Source of the DNA: Vibrio gallaecicus
Lineage (GTDB): Bacteria > Pseudomonadota > Gammaproteobacteria > Enterobacterales > Vibrionaceae
DNA: 64,000 nucleotides
NCBI RefSeq assembly: GCF_024347495.1
Contig: NZ_AP025491.1
Span: 310,001-374,000 of the forward strand
Direction of reading: 5' to 3'
The position numbers were made by a program, and so were the translations under genes. How positions within the stretch are numbered: position 1 is the stretch's first letter; each line of letters starts with the position of its first letter. The notes below the pieces were generated by a model. The model was not told the DNA's origin. It did no database searches and saw only the letters and a program-made list of their open reading frames with translations. Shown piece after piece: positions 46,051 through 55,715 of the stretch.

Positions 46051-46905
46051 TTAGCTACTTAAATTCTGGGTCACAGCGATAGGAAGGTTCGAGTCGGCTC
46101 CCCACTCAGTCCATGATCCATCGTAAATGCTCATGCTATTTTGATAACCTGCAATGTATGACGCTACAAGTAAAATACAAGCGGTAACACCAGAACCACA
46201 ACTAAAAATCATGGGGTTAGATTCATCTAATGGTAGTTGATTGAAGATGTTCTTCAAGTCTTGCGTATCTTTTAAGTGACCATCGTTCAGGACTGATGCA
46301 AATGGAAGGCAAAGGGAGTGAGGAATATGCCCACTGCGCAAACCTTTTCTTGGCTCTGGTACTTTTGAATCAAATCGAGCCTGTGAACGCGCATCAATAA
46401 TATTTGCGCTTTGTGCATTTGAATGGGTTAACACTTGTTGAGCATTAATAAAGTAACCATGTTCAAGTGTTCCACTGAAATCACCGTCTTGAGTGACCTC
46501 TTTATAATCTGCGGTTGTTGCTCCTCCATTTTTTATCCATGCAGGTAAACCGCCATCTAAGATCAATACTTTGTTATGTCCCATGGCTTTAAACATCCAC
46601 CAAGCTCTAGGTGAAGCATAAGTCCCTGCATTGTCATAAATCACAATGGTACTTGAATTGTTGATACCCAGTGCTTGTGCTCGTTCGTTGAAATGCTTTT
46701 CAGAAGGAAACATATGAGGGAGTAGAGTGTGACGGTTGCAAAAGTCTTTGTCATAGTCGAATTGAATCGCATTGGGAATCATTTGCCCAGTAACCTTTGG
46801 AGATTCGCCAGGGATTTGAAACTCGATACTGGCATCAAGGATAATTGTGTCTGGATCGTTATAAATCGTCTGTAATTGTTCAGCAGATATAAGTATTGGA
46901 TTCAT
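46051..46905 (-). CDS. sseA: 3-mercaptopyruvate sulfurtransferase (rhodanese-type)
   Basis: 284 residues, two rhodanese domains. The active-site loop CGSGVTA stands in the second domain (FSCGSGVTACI), the signature of SseA. It transfers sulfur from 3-mercaptopyruvate to acceptors such as thiols. Its start overlaps the stop of the upstream small gene by one base (TAATG), so the pair is probably coupled. Cytoplasmic, no signal peptide. Confidence 0.93.
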   Translation of the reverse strand: MNPILISAEQLQTIYNDPDTIILDASIEFQIPGESPKVTGQMIPNAIQFDYDKDFCNRHTLLPHMFPSEKHFNERAQALGINNSSTIVIYDNAGTYASPRAWWMFKAMGHNKVLILDGGLPAWIKNGGATTADYKEVTQDGDFSGTLEHGYFINAQQVLTHSNAQSANIIDARSQARFDSKVPEPRKGLRSGHIPHSLCLPFASVLNDGHLKDTQDLKNIFNQLPLDESNPMIFSCGSGVTACILLVASYIAGYQNSMSIYDGSWTEWGADSNLPIAVTQNLSS

Positions 46906-47234
46906 TACAATGTTCCTTTTTCTGTAGAGACAGAGCAGCTTATAAACTGGTAGCTGCTTTTTTGCGTGAGTTTATTCGAGAGTTCTTGAAGTAAAGCTAA
47001 GTCGTTGACTTGGCAGTTTGTAGTCGGGGGAATACCAAGTCGAAATGTTCCGAGTTCTGAGTGCTCAAGTGTCAAATATCGCCTGTGTCCATCCAGCGAT
47101 TGTGTAAGAGTATTGGCAATAATAGTAGCCGATATCTTGTGTTCAGTCGGTGTGCTCAGTGGATAACGAGAAAGCAAAACAAGCGTGATGCACCCGATGA
47201 AAAGAATTATTAGACCGACTTTAAGTTGCTTCAT
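46905..47234 (-). CDS. Hypothetical small membrane-anchored protein upstream of sseA
   Basis: About 109 residues from the ATG at 47234, which starts MKQLKVGLIILFIGCITLVLL; longer in-frame versions up to 47336 overlap the previous operon's terminator hairpin. One N-terminal membrane helix, then a short periplasmic domain with two cysteines (near TTNCQ and ISCSV). No family recognised. The stop overlaps the sseA start by one base, pointing to cotranscription. Confidence 0.6.
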   Translation of the reverse strand: MKQLKVGLIILFIGCITLVLLSRYPLSTPTEHKISATIIANTLTQSLDGHRRYLTLEHSELGTFRLGIPPTTNCQVNDLALLQELSNKLTQKSSYQFISCSVSTEKGTL

Positions 47235-47321
47235 TCCATTGAAATACTGAATAAATAATTCATATAAGATACGGTACAAACAAGATAAATGGAATCTTGT
47301 TAGCTGAAATATGTGCTTTAG

Positions 47322-47358
47322 CAAAGAAAACCGCAAACTCGTTATTGAGCTGCGGTTT
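47322..47358 (-). terminator. Terminator of the LruC/lipoprotein operon
   Basis: On the minus strand AAACCGCA-G-CTC pairs with GAG-T-TGCGGTTT across AATAAC, then a T run. One internal mismatch. It ends the transcript of the two genes above it. Confidence 0.7.
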
Positions 47359-47401
47359 ATGATTATTATCTGAATACTTAGCTTTTCCTAGTTACGGCGA
47401 C

Positions 47402-47863
47402 TTACCAAGTTAATTGGCTCTCAGAAGTGGAGAATACTTGCTGTAAGGGCGGTTGGTCATCAAAAAACCATACTTCAACAAGAAACTCATCCTCTACTGA
47501 TGGAGCAGAAAAACTGCTATCAAATGTTCCAGAGTTCAAAGAACCAGCGATAACCTTACTAGAATAATCGGGCTTGTAGCTAGAGTCATTCTTGATCGAG
47601 AACCGAGTATATACAGAGACAAATGATCGAGCGGTTGTGATACTACTTATATCGATGTCCAGTTCATAGTCGCCCATGGGGTTATAATCAAAGCCATCAG
47701 GTACAACGAGATCTTCCATCTTTGTTGCAGTTGCTAGTGCAGGTGTAGCTGCAGCACCTGAGCCTCCGCCACTGTCTCCCCCACATGCACTTAGTAATAA
47801 AGTAGAAAGCGCGCACACCACCAGATAGCTGTTTTTGAAAATAGAGTTATTGAATAAAGTCAT
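47402..47863 (-). CDS. Small lipoprotein following a LruC-domain gene
   Basis: 153 residues from the ATG at 47863, which has AAGGAG 7 bases upstream. Lipobox LLSAC at about residue 27. A Gly/Ser linker (GGDSGGGSG) is followed by a compact beta-rich domain (KMEDLVVPDGFDYNP...) of unknown type. It starts 14 bases beyond the stop of the LruC gene, so both are likely one transcript and may form a complex at the outer membrane. Confidence 0.7.
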   Translation of the reverse strand: MTLFNNSIFKNSYLVVCALSTLLLSACGGDSGGGSGAAATPALATATKMEDLVVPDGFDYNPMGDYELDIDISSITTARSFVSVYTRFSIKNDSSYKPDYSSKVIAGSLNSGTFDSSFSAPSVEDEFLVEVWFFDDQPPLQQVFSTSESQLTW

Positions 47864-47877
47864 GTTGAGCTCCTTAC

Positions 47878-50028
47878 CTATGGGATATAGCATTGGTTAG
47901 CTGCTGGTGCTTTGTACCAATCAGTAGATTGCTGACCTTCCGATTCTGCGTAACTCGCAAAGTCAGGGTAAGCGGTGACAATGTTGACTCGTTCAAGTGG
48001 CCATTCCCACTCATCTGGTGAAGTGATCAATAACGCCCAAGGGTGATTTTCGACTGTTTTAAAATACTTACCTTCGGCAGGTCGGCTGTCATCAACCCCT
48101 AGACCAGTGTTAAAAAGATTAGCGCTATCGAAAGCTTCTGTTGGAGAGTGATCGGATAAATGTACTTCCCAACTTCTTCCTGGATGTAATGGTAAATTTG
48201 GACCGTGGTAGTGCCCTGGAGTGGCAAAAATGAACGGGTCGTAAGGCATATCAGTCCATACATTAGTTTCAATACCTTCGCCGTTAATTGTTACCCCTAT
48301 CTGGAACTCAAATTCTTCAGCTTCCTTGCAGTCTGATTTAGTTCTATAGAAGCTACAGCCATTCGATGTATGAGCCGTTAAGTTTTCAGTCACGACGAAA
48401 ATCGCTTCTGATCGATTGTTCTCAAGCCCTAAAGTATCGTTTACACCTGAGTCAACGTACGTTCCATTATGTTTCATGTATGAACTAGACGAGTTGACCA
48501 TTGCTGGAGACAAGCCTTCCATTCGAATAGCAAAACCATTCAGATAGTCAGCCCCAACGGCTGCCAATCTGCCATTGATAGTTGATTTAACCACTTTCCC
48601 ATCTTTTAATATTTCCGTGATTCGATAGAAAATTACGGCATCGTTCATATCGTAATCTGCTTTGTATGGCCAATTATCTTCATAAGCTAATGTTGCGTAG
48701 CCAGAAGCGCTAGGGAAGTAGCGAGCTGAAGCGCCGTCATTCAAAACATCTACCTGAATATCAACCACCTCACCTGACGTGGAGCCGCCGAAGTAATTTA
48801 AGCCTGTTTGCTGACTGAATCGAAATCTTGCCCAAGTTGTGCCAGTTAATGCGCCAATATCAGCTGTTAAGAAAAGAGTGTTTTCCCCGGCAGACAGAGC
48901 TTGATCAGTAAAGACTTGCTCGTTTTCTCCATCAAAGCTGCCATCTTGGTTCCAATCTATCCAAGCAGATAAATAACCAGAAGTTGAAGCGTCGATTAAT
49001 ACTTTAGAATCTAAACCGGACTCAAGACCTGTAACAAAACCAATACCGCCATTTGACCATTCGTCATCGATACCAGATGATTCATCAGACTGAGGCGCGG
49101 TGAAGCCGTTTTGTTCACCATCAGGTTGAGCGGTACCAAGCCATGTAAGCCCATCAAGTTCATGACGTGGGCCATTACTCTCAAGTAACGTTAGGTAGCT
49201 GTTTGGGGCATCGCCGAAGTCAATATTTGAATCTTCATCAACAACAGGTGCATTGGCACATCGAGCACCATCGTTTTGGCTAGAGGCTGGACCGTTAGAG
49301 ACAAACTCAACGGCTGGCACAATACCATTGTCGATATTGGATTGGTTAGAGGTGGAAAGGTTGATTCGGTATATCTTCCCATCTTGATTACGCGAGACAT
49401 AATAATAGCCGTTCACATCGAAGTACCCAGCACCAAATGTTCCGGTTTCTCCTGTATCCCCAATCATTTCACTTGAACCATCGGTACGGTCGAATCTATA
49501 CAAATAGCCAGAGTTATTGTCTATGCCATACAAAAAGCCATTACCGGGATGGAAAGCAAAATCTGTTAGGTTGATGGTAGCCGTCGAAGAGATTTGAGTA
49601 ACAGGTAATACGGCATTTTTATCAGAATCAAGAGGGGTTAGGTCAATAGAAAATAGCCCTTCGCCTTTGCGGTATAGGTAGTATTTATGCCCAAAAACGT
49701 CACCAACATAGAATGTATGGTTGGTCGGTAAGCCACTTGTATTGATGACTTCTGCTTGGAAATCTTTACCGAGACGAACAATACGTTTGTTCGTTGTGTC
49801 GTAGCCATAAATGTATCGGTCATCAAAATCGAAACCAACAGCATTTATATTGGCATTTATTCCAGTGTCTGCCTGCAACAAGGTTGTCGAACCTGTGACG
49901 AGATTGATGCCGTATACTTGAACAGGTGTTGACTGAAACAAATATGCCTGACTAGGGCAGGTATCGAAAGGGGCAGCGTGAGCGAAAAATGGCATGCCTA
50001 GCATTAAACTGAGTGTTGTAATTCTCAT
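47878..50028 (-). CDS. LruC-domain surface protein with beta-propeller-like N-terminus
   Basis: 716 residues with a signal peptide (about 1-18). The N-terminal 250 residues look like a DUF6923-type beta-propeller (repeats with FDFDDRYIYGYD and FAFHPGNGFLYGID). A GEVED-type domain follows with DWNQDGSFDGENEQVF. The C-terminal 260 residues are a LruC (DUF4842) domain with YPASGYATLAYEDNWPYKADYDMND and PGHYHGPNLPLHPG. Such proteins are exported and of unclear function. Operon partner is a lipoprotein. Confidence 0.8.
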   Translation of the reverse strand: MRITTLSLMLGMPFFAHAAPFDTCPSQAYLFQSTPVQVYGINLVTGSTTLLQADTGINANINAVGFDFDDRYIYGYDTTNKRIVRLGKDFQAEVINTSGLPTNHTFYVGDVFGHKYYLYRKGEGLFSIDLTPLDSDKNAVLPVTQISSTATINLTDFAFHPGNGFLYGIDNNSGYLYRFDRTDGSSEMIGDTGETGTFGAGYFDVNGYYYVSRNQDGKIYRINLSTSNQSNIDNGIVPAVEFVSNGPASSQNDGARCANAPVVDEDSNIDFGDAPNSYLTLLESNGPRHELDGLTWLGTAQPDGEQNGFTAPQSDESSGIDDEWSNGGIGFVTGLESGLDSKVLIDASTSGYLSAWIDWNQDGSFDGENEQVFTDQALSAGENTLFLTADIGALTGTTWARFRFSQQTGLNYFGGSTSGEVVDIQVDVLNDGASARYFPSASGYATLAYEDNWPYKADYDMNDAVIFYRITEILKDGKVVKSTINGRLAAVGADYLNGFAIRMEGLSPAMVNSSSSYMKHNGTYVDSGVNDTLGLENNRSEAIFVVTENLTAHTSNGCSFYRTKSDCKEAEEFEFQIGVTINGEGIETNVWTDMPYDPFIFATPGHYHGPNLPLHPGRSWEVHLSDHSPTEAFDSANLFNTGLGVDDSRPAEGKYFKTVENHPWALLITSPDEWEWPLERVNIVTAYPDFASYAESEGQQSTDWYKAPAANQCYIP

Positions 50029-50175
50029 GTCTACATCCTTATATTGGGTGATGTAGTTAATTAATCAAATTACGTGCCATTTCCAACTCGTTGATTTTTA
50101 ATGGAAAATAATTATTGAAAACACCCTTGGTAAAATGATTGTCATAATGAGAAGGTGTTTGAGTATTCATGTTTA

Positions 50176-50205
50176 ATCAAAAAGCCCCAGAATATTCTGA
50201 GGCTT
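50176..50205 (-). terminator. Terminator of the moeA-moeB operon
   Basis: The near-palindrome AAGCCCCAGAAT/ATTCTGAGGCTT (one mismatch) with a T run on the minus strand. The rest of the 207-bp gap before the moeB stop shows nothing. Confidence 0.75.
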
Positions 50206-50235
50206 GATCATTTTGTTTGACTTACTAATTATAAT

Positions 50236-50985
50236 TTAAGAACAAACAGGACAAGTAGGTATTTTCATTAGTTTCATTTCACGCCAGCTTAAGGACATTG
50301 CATCTAGAATCAGTAATTTCCCTTTTTTAGGGGTGCCGAAATTCGCAATAACTTTGATGGCTTCAAGTGCCTGAGTTGCCCCAATGATCCCTACTACGGG
50401 CGCCATCACACCAGCTTCAACACAACTTAATGCTGCGTTACCAAATAAGGAGCTTAAACATTGGTAGCAAGGTTCATTCGAATCTTGATAAGTGAATACA
50501 CTGATTTGACCTTCCATGCGAATCGCAGCACCAGACACTAAAGGTGTTTTTGAAGAAAAGCATAATCGATTCAGTTGATTACGTGTTTCAACGTTGTCAC
50601 TAGCATCTAGCACAAGAGTATGAGATTCAACTAATAGCTTTAGCTCATCATCACTTAACCTTTTGCCTCGCGTATCTAATGATAAATGCGGATTTAATTG
50701 TTTAAGAGATTGAGCGGCAGAATCCACTTTCTTCTTCCCAATATCACCATCATTATGAAGAACTTGACGCTGTAAATTAGACAGCTCGACATGGTCGTCA
50801 TCAATTAAAGTGATATGACCAACACCAGCCGTTGCAAGGTATTGAGCCGAAGCACAACCTAACCCGCCTGCACCAAGCACAAGTACCGAGCTCTGTTTAA
50901 GAGCTTCTTGTCCTTCAAAATCAAATTGCTTAAGTATGATTTGGCGGTTATAGCGAAGCATTTCTGCATCAGAAAGAATTTCCAT
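50236..50985 (-). CDS. moeB: Molybdopterin-synthase adenylyltransferase
   Basis: 249 residues. Nucleotide motif GAGGLGCASAQYLATAGVG (about 39-57), the acidic DDDHVELSNLQRQ, and zinc-binding Cys pairs CYQC and CPVC. It adenylates the C-terminus of MoaD so that molybdopterin synthase can be sulfurated. Twelve bases after moeA in the same transcript. A ThiF-type role cannot be excluded from sequence alone, but pairing with moeA supports MoeB. Confidence 0.93.
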   Translation of the reverse strand: MEILSDAEMLRYNRQIILKQFDFEGQEALKQSSVLVLGAGGLGCASAQYLATAGVGHITLIDDDHVELSNLQRQVLHNDGDIGKKKVDSAAQSLKQLNPHLSLDTRGKRLSDDELKLLVESHTLVLDASDNVETRNQLNRLCFSSKTPLVSGAAIRMEGQISVFTYQDSNEPCYQCLSSLFGNAALSCVEAGVMAPVVGIIGATQALEAIKVIANFGTPKKGKLLILDAMSLSWREMKLMKIPTCPVCS

Positions 50986-50997
50986 GCGTATGCCTCG

Positions 50998-52233
50998 TTA
51001 ATAAAGAGTCGAATTAAAGAGCTGAATTTGCACAGTTTCACCAACTTCAACGCTACCGCGATCTTTCTCTATTACGACAAAGCAGTTTGCTAAACTCATT
51101 GAACGGAATGCACCTGAGCTTTGATTTCCTGTGGTTTCCACAACAAACTTACCTTCTTCTATCGTGTAAATTCCACGTTGGTAGTCAGTACGTCCTGGTC
51201 CTTTTTTGAAAGCCGATTTGGTCACCGCTGGGATAGATTCCGGAGCCGTCCAAGCTGAATGCCCCGCAAGTTTTGCAAGCATAGGCTGAACGAGAACGTA
51301 CATAGTCAATATCGCAGATACAGGATTTCCTGGTAAACCACAAAACCAAGCATTATCTAGCTCACCAAAAGCAAAAGGTTTACCAGGCTTTATCGCCAAC
51401 TTCCAAAAACCGATTTGTCCAAGCTCTTCTAAAATATCTTTCGTATAATCGGCTTCGCCTACGCTTACGCCACCAGACGTTACAACAACATCAGCTAAAG
51501 ATTGAGCCTTATCGAAAGTTTGTTTTAATGTTTCAGGGCAGTCAGGAATGATTCCTAAGTCAATGGCCTCACAGCCAAACGCTTCGATTAGAGGCTTTAT
51601 ACCGTAGCGATTACTGTCATAGATTTGCCCTTCAGCTAGCGGTTCACCTAACGTTTTTAATTCATCCCCTGTTGAGAAAAATGCGACTTTAGGTTTACGA
51701 ACAACACTGACATGGCTAATGCCTAGAGAGGCAATCATTGGAATGTCACGAGGTGTTAATCGAGCGCCCTGATTCAGCACAATATCGCCTTGTTTAATGT
51801 CATCACCAGTTGGACGAATATTATTATTCAGCTGGATATGTTCTTGTGTGATTTTGATGCCCGCATCAGTGACTAAAGTGTTTTCCTGCATTACGACGGC
51901 ATCGCAACCTTCTGGGATTTTAGCCCCAGTCATGATTCGAATTGTTGTTTGAGCTGGCCACTCGCCAGAGAAGGGTTGACCTGCGAAAGATTTACCTGCT
52001 AGTGGGAGTACACGTGTCTGTTCGAAGTCGGCCAATCTTAGGGCATAACCGTCCATCGCTGAATTGTCAAAAGGAGGCACAAAAATAGGAGACAGCACAT
52101 CTTCAGCAAGAACATACCCAAGCGCTTCGGCAAGAGGTAAAGATAAGGTCGTTTGGATTGGTTTTATTGGTGACAGCATTTTGTCTAATGCTTCTTCAAT
52201 TGGCATTAAGCCAGGAGCGTCGCAACAGCCCAT
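50998..52233 (-). CDS. moeA: Molybdopterin molybdotransferase
   Basis: 411 residues, the family length. Starts MGCCDAPGLMPIEEALDKM and contains the MoeA signature DNSAMDGYA, TGDEL and the GLPGNPVSA motif. It inserts molybdenum into adenylylated molybdopterin, the last step of the molybdenum cofactor. First gene of a two-gene operon, divergent to folE with 185 bp between. Confidence 0.95.
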   Translation of the reverse strand: MGCCDAPGLMPIEEALDKMLSPIKPIQTTLSLPLAEALGYVLAEDVLSPIFVPPFDNSAMDGYALRLADFEQTRVLPLAGKSFAGQPFSGEWPAQTTIRIMTGAKIPEGCDAVVMQENTLVTDAGIKITQEHIQLNNNIRPTGDDIKQGDIVLNQGARLTPRDIPMIASLGISHVSVVRKPKVAFFSTGDELKTLGEPLAEGQIYDSNRYGIKPLIEAFGCEAIDLGIIPDCPETLKQTFDKAQSLADVVVTSGGVSVGEADYTKDILEELGQIGFWKLAIKPGKPFAFGELDNAWFCGLPGNPVSAILTMYVLVQPMLAKLAGHSAWTAPESIPAVTKSAFKKGPGRTDYQRGIYTIEEGKFVVETTGNQSSGAFRSMSLANCFVVIEKDRGSVEVGETVQIQLFNSTLY

Positions 52234-52418
52234 AATTGAATTTCCTTTAACATTTATTATTTTGATTTATAGGTCAGCAGGACTGACTTAACTGCGGGCA
52301 CTCTAGCATATTTGGGGTTTGTAAATAATGACCTCCCTTAAAATATGGGTGTAATTAATCAAAATTCCGAGTATCCTTTCAGCCATCCAAAAGGGGTAAT
52401 AAAAGAAGAGGAAGTTCA

Positions 52419-53072
52419 ATGTCAGGTCTTAGCGAATCAGCGAAGTTGGTTAAAGATGCGCTAGCAAGCCGCGGGTTAGAAACACCAATGAGCCCGAATG
52501 ATGTCAGCCGAGAAGAAAAGAAAGAGCGCATTGAGCATCATATGCGTGAGATCTTAACTCTTCTTGAACTCGATCTTTCCGACGATAGTTTAGAAGAAAC
52601 CCCGCAGCGCATTGCAAAAATGTACGTTGATGAAGTGTTTTCTGGTTTGGATTACGCTAATTTTCCTAAAATCACAGTTATCGAAAATAAGATGAAAGTG
52701 AGTGAAATGGTTTGCGTAAAAAATATTACCGTGACCAGCACTTGTGAACATCACCTTGTTACTATCGATGGTAAAACCGCGGTTGCTTATATCCCAAGAG
52801 GGAAGATTATCGGCTTATCAAAAATAAACCGTATTGTTCGTTTCTTTGCACAGCGCCCGCAAGTTCAAGAACGCATGACTCAGCAGATATTAATTGCACT
52901 TCAGACGTTATTAGAAACGGACGATGTCGCTGTTACTATGGATGCCGTGCATTATTGCGTAAAATCACGTGGTGTGATGGATGCGACTAGCGAAACGACG
53001 ACGACAGCACTCGGTGGTTTATTTAAGTCAAACCCTGCGACTCGACATGAATTTCTGCATGGTTTGCGATAA
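52419..53072 (+). CDS. folE: GTP cyclohydrolase I
   Basis: 217 residues. Zinc and substrate motif [10 protein letters not shown], then [22 protein letters not shown] and the C-terminal [11 protein letters not shown]. It converts GTP to dihydroneopterin triphosphate for tetrahydrofolate. Start has AAGAGGAAG upstream. A terminator follows. Confidence 0.96.
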   Translation: MSGLSESAKLVKDALASRGLETPMSPNDVSREEKKERIEHHMREILTLLELDLSDDSLEETPQRIAKMYVDEVFSGLDYANFPKITVIENKMKVSEMVCVKNITVTSTCEHHLVTIDGKTAVAYIPRGKIIGLSKINRIVRFFAQRPQVQERMTQQILIALQTLLETDDVAVTMDAVHYCVKSRGVMDATSETTTTALGGLFKSNPATRHEFLHGLR

Positions 53073-53099
53073 GAGTTAACACGATACTATAAGATTCTA

Positions 53100-53129
53100 A
53101 GCCCTAGCATTTTGATGCTGGGGCTTTTT
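53100..53129 (+). terminator. Terminator of folE
   Basis: AGCCCTAGCAT pairs with ATGCTGGGGCT (one mismatch) around TTTG, then a T run. Confidence 0.85.
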
Positions 53130-53468
53130 CATTTTAGGGGAGTAATATAGAGGTTGATGCTTTATTCAACTGTTGTCTTTGTCAAATTATAGAAATGAAA
53201 TCTATTCACTAGTTAAATATAAATAGTTACTTTTGTTTATAAATGCTATCTTTCGGTCACTTTTTTCCGAATAAAAAAGATCTGAAACGAGCAATTTCCA
53301 GACTATTAGTAAAGGTTTTTACAGCGAAACCAACGTATTTTGTTGTTTACTGCACCAGCTACCTTACTAAGATTAAACCATGCCCTATGAGTTATTGAGA
53401 GGGTCTGGTTACTCAGGAAGTCATCAGTTTCAAGTTTTTCAAGATAGTTCTAGATACGATGAATCGAC
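53130..53468. other. Intergenic region upstream of the GGDEF gene
   Basis: About 340 bp, AT-rich, no gene. It holds the promoter of the diguanylate cyclase gene; no clear regulatory site was identified. Confidence 0.5.
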
Positions 53469-55004
53469 ATGCTTCGAAGGCTTAATTTAAACCAGTTATT
53501 ATTTGTTACGCATATGCTGCTTGTTCTTTGGCTCGTTGGGTCTTTTAGCTATACGCGTTATGCAAGTGAGTGGAGCGGAAAAATAGCCTCTGAAGTTCGT
53601 TTAGCAAACTCATCTATGCAACATGTTTTGAAAGATGTGTCGTTTGCTGCGAGAGGGCTGAATTATAATTATGTTGCCACTCAGCATGCCCTAGCTGGTT
53701 ACGACGAAACGCCAAATTTATTTTATTTCGAAGTTATCGCCACCTCTAAAAATGAAGAATCCTACAATGTTGCATGGGCAAAAGATGTCGGTGAATTGTG
53801 GAATACAGAAGCGTTATTTGAACAGAATGATGAACTAGAAATTAGTATTAAGGGGCTAAGAGAACGCCTCATCACAGCTTCTGAAGAAGATAAGTTTAAA
53901 CTTACTTATGTTCTTGATCGGTTGCTCGATAAACAAGATAGGTTAAGTAACCACATTCGTCTTGAGAATCTATTTGGAAATATATATTTTGAGCCAGATT
54001 TTACTCATTCTGATTATGTTCTGGATCTAGATTCTTGCCTGCTTTACCTCAAACTTCCTCTTTTAAATTCTGAAGGCAGCTATTTATGGGCTGTTTTCGA
54101 TGCAACAAGTCTGACTCAGTTTAAGATTGACACTATCTTCCTCCTGGCTCGTGAAGCATTTATTGCTATTCTGTTCTCGATTGCCTTAATTGTTTGGGCA
54201 AGCCGTAGAATTATTCAGCCAATACACCGGTTAGCGGAAAGTATGGAAGGGGATATTGATTCTATTGATGTGGATTCAATTCCTGATCAACATCGTTCTG
54301 ATGAATTAGGAAAGTTGGCACAGCGTTATGCATCGTTGATTCGTAGAATACAAAACCAAATGTTAGGGCTTAGAAGGCAGTCTTTATTTGATGTGTTGAC
54401 AGGGGTCTACTCACGATTTGCGTATGAAACACAAGCAAATTTAACACTAGAAAGTTCCTGGAAGAATGATCGATGGTTTGGATTAATTATCATCGATATT
54501 GATAACTTTAAAGCCTATAACGATGAGTTCGGTCATGCCACAGGTGATGAGGCCCTTCAAGCTGTCGCTAAAGCATTTAGAACAAGCATTAACCCTCACT
54601 CTGATAAAGTGTATCGGTTTGGTGGAGAAGAATTCGTTATTGTTTGTGAGAAATCATCCGCTAGCGGTGTTAGTTCTCTCGCTGAATTATTGAGAACCAA
54701 TGTATGGCTGAAGAAAATTCAGCACCCTAACAATGGTGGGCTAGGTTTTGTTACTTGTTCTGTGGGCGTTTCTATGTCCCGTAGTTCTGATAGAGAAGTG
54801 AGTTTGAAAGCATTATTTAAGCAGGCTGATTTAGCTCTTTATCAAGCTAAAGATAGTGGGAGGAACCAAGTCGTTATTGCTGGGCAAAGAAATGCGATAA
54901 TCGAGAGTGATGATGACCTGCAAGGTAATAGCCATAAAGAGCATAGCCACTGCCAGACAGAACAACAAGATAAGACTAATGAGAATAAAGAGCCTGTAGT
55001 GTAA
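53469..55004 (+). CDS. Membrane diguanylate cyclase (HAMP-GGDEF)
   Basis: 511 residues. Two membrane helices (about 10-28 and 225-245) enclose a periplasmic sensor domain, followed by a HAMP segment and a GGDEF domain. The active site is GGEEF (in VYRFGGEEFVIV), so it should make c-di-GMP. The inhibitory RxxD site expected 5 residues before is PHSD, so feedback inhibition is probably absent. Charged Gln/His-rich tail. Confidence 0.9.
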   Translation: MLRRLNLNQLLFVTHMLLVLWLVGSFSYTRYASEWSGKIASEVRLANSSMQHVLKDVSFAARGLNYNYVATQHALAGYDETPNLFYFEVIATSKNEESYNVAWAKDVGELWNTEALFEQNDELEISIKGLRERLITASEEDKFKLTYVLDRLLDKQDRLSNHIRLENLFGNIYFEPDFTHSDYVLDLDSCLLYLKLPLLNSEGSYLWAVFDATSLTQFKIDTIFLLAREAFIAILFSIALIVWASRRIIQPIHRLAESMEGDIDSIDVDSIPDQHRSDELGKLAQRYASLIRRIQNQMLGLRRQSLFDVLTGVYSRFAYETQANLTLESSWKNDRWFGLIIIDIDNFKAYNDEFGHATGDEALQAVAKAFRTSINPHSDKVYRFGGEEFVIVCEKSSASGVSSLAELLRTNVWLKKIQHPNNGGLGFVTCSVGVSMSRSSDREVSLKALFKQADLALYQAKDSGRNQVVIAGQRNAIIESDDDLQGNSHKEHSHCQTEQQDKTNENKEPVV

Positions 55005-55175
55005 CTACAAAGCCTGTGACGTAATTAAATAGAGGTGACAGGCGTTTATTTGAAAGAACCAAGAGCATCGTTGGTGATGTTCTAAGGAGCCTAAATACAC
55101 GCAACTTGTCTTTTATGTTGCTGAACTATGTATTTGAGGCTACTTACATTATGTATTAAAAAATGCATTCAAAAA

Positions 55176-55715
55176 CTAACGCTTAAACATATTCAATAAT
55201 TTTGACCAGCGAGATTGTGGCTGGTTGGCAGAATACAGAGAAAAACCGTCGTAAAAGCTTGCCATAAAACCAGTTCTTTGCACTTCAATATCGCCTGACT
55301 GAATGCTTAAGATAAGTTTAGAAGTCGCCGTGGCATGATCATTCGCTAAACTGAAATCCATTCCCATTCTTCCCTGAACAAACAGCCATAAATGCGTAAT
55401 AAATACTAAGTATTTGATATGGGAGTTTTGAAACTTCTTACTATTTTCATTCCCAACAGTATTTTCAAAGACTTTTTGCATGGCATGGCTAGTATCTTTA
55501 TTCGACTCAACACCATAACTCGCATCAATGTGAGCTTTGGTGAGCAGCCCAAGAAGAGTCTGGCGTTGCGAATTTTGAGGCTTGTTAGTGCATGCATGAG
55601 CAAACAGAGCTTGGTTGTGCTCAATAAAATTTTCAAGCTCTGAGTCATAACCTTCAGCTAATGCTTGTATGTTATCAATACCAGACTGTTCTAACGTTTT
55701 GCTCAGTTTAGTCAT
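55176..55715 (-). CDS. Hypothetical protein coupled to yaeQ
   Basis: 179 residues from the ATG at 55715, which overlaps the yaeQ stop by 8 bases; an ATG-like start at 55769 would overlap yaeQ further. Soluble, helix-rich, no signal peptide or known motif. A transmembrane-like segment is at about 100-115 (IKYLVFITHLWLFVQG). The overlap indicates cotranslation with YaeQ and a joint function; I do not recognise a family. Confidence 0.7.
   Translation of the reverse strand: MTKLSKTLEQSGIDNIQALAEGYDSELENFIEHNQALFAHACTNKPQNSQRQTLLGLLTKAHIDASYGVESNKDTSHAMQKVFENTVGNENSKKFQNSHIKYLVFITHLWLFVQGRMGMDFSLANDHATATSKLILSIQSGDIEVQRTGFMASFYDGFSLYSANQPQSRWSKLLNMFKR

Noticed and set aside
52234..52418. Molybdenum-cofactor riboswitch before moeA
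   Set aside because: Nothing matching the conserved Moco RNA fold was seen in the 185-bp gap.
55406..55648. Second minus-strand frame inside the yaeQ-coupled gene
   Set aside because: It overlaps the longer coupled gene and lacks a ribosome site.
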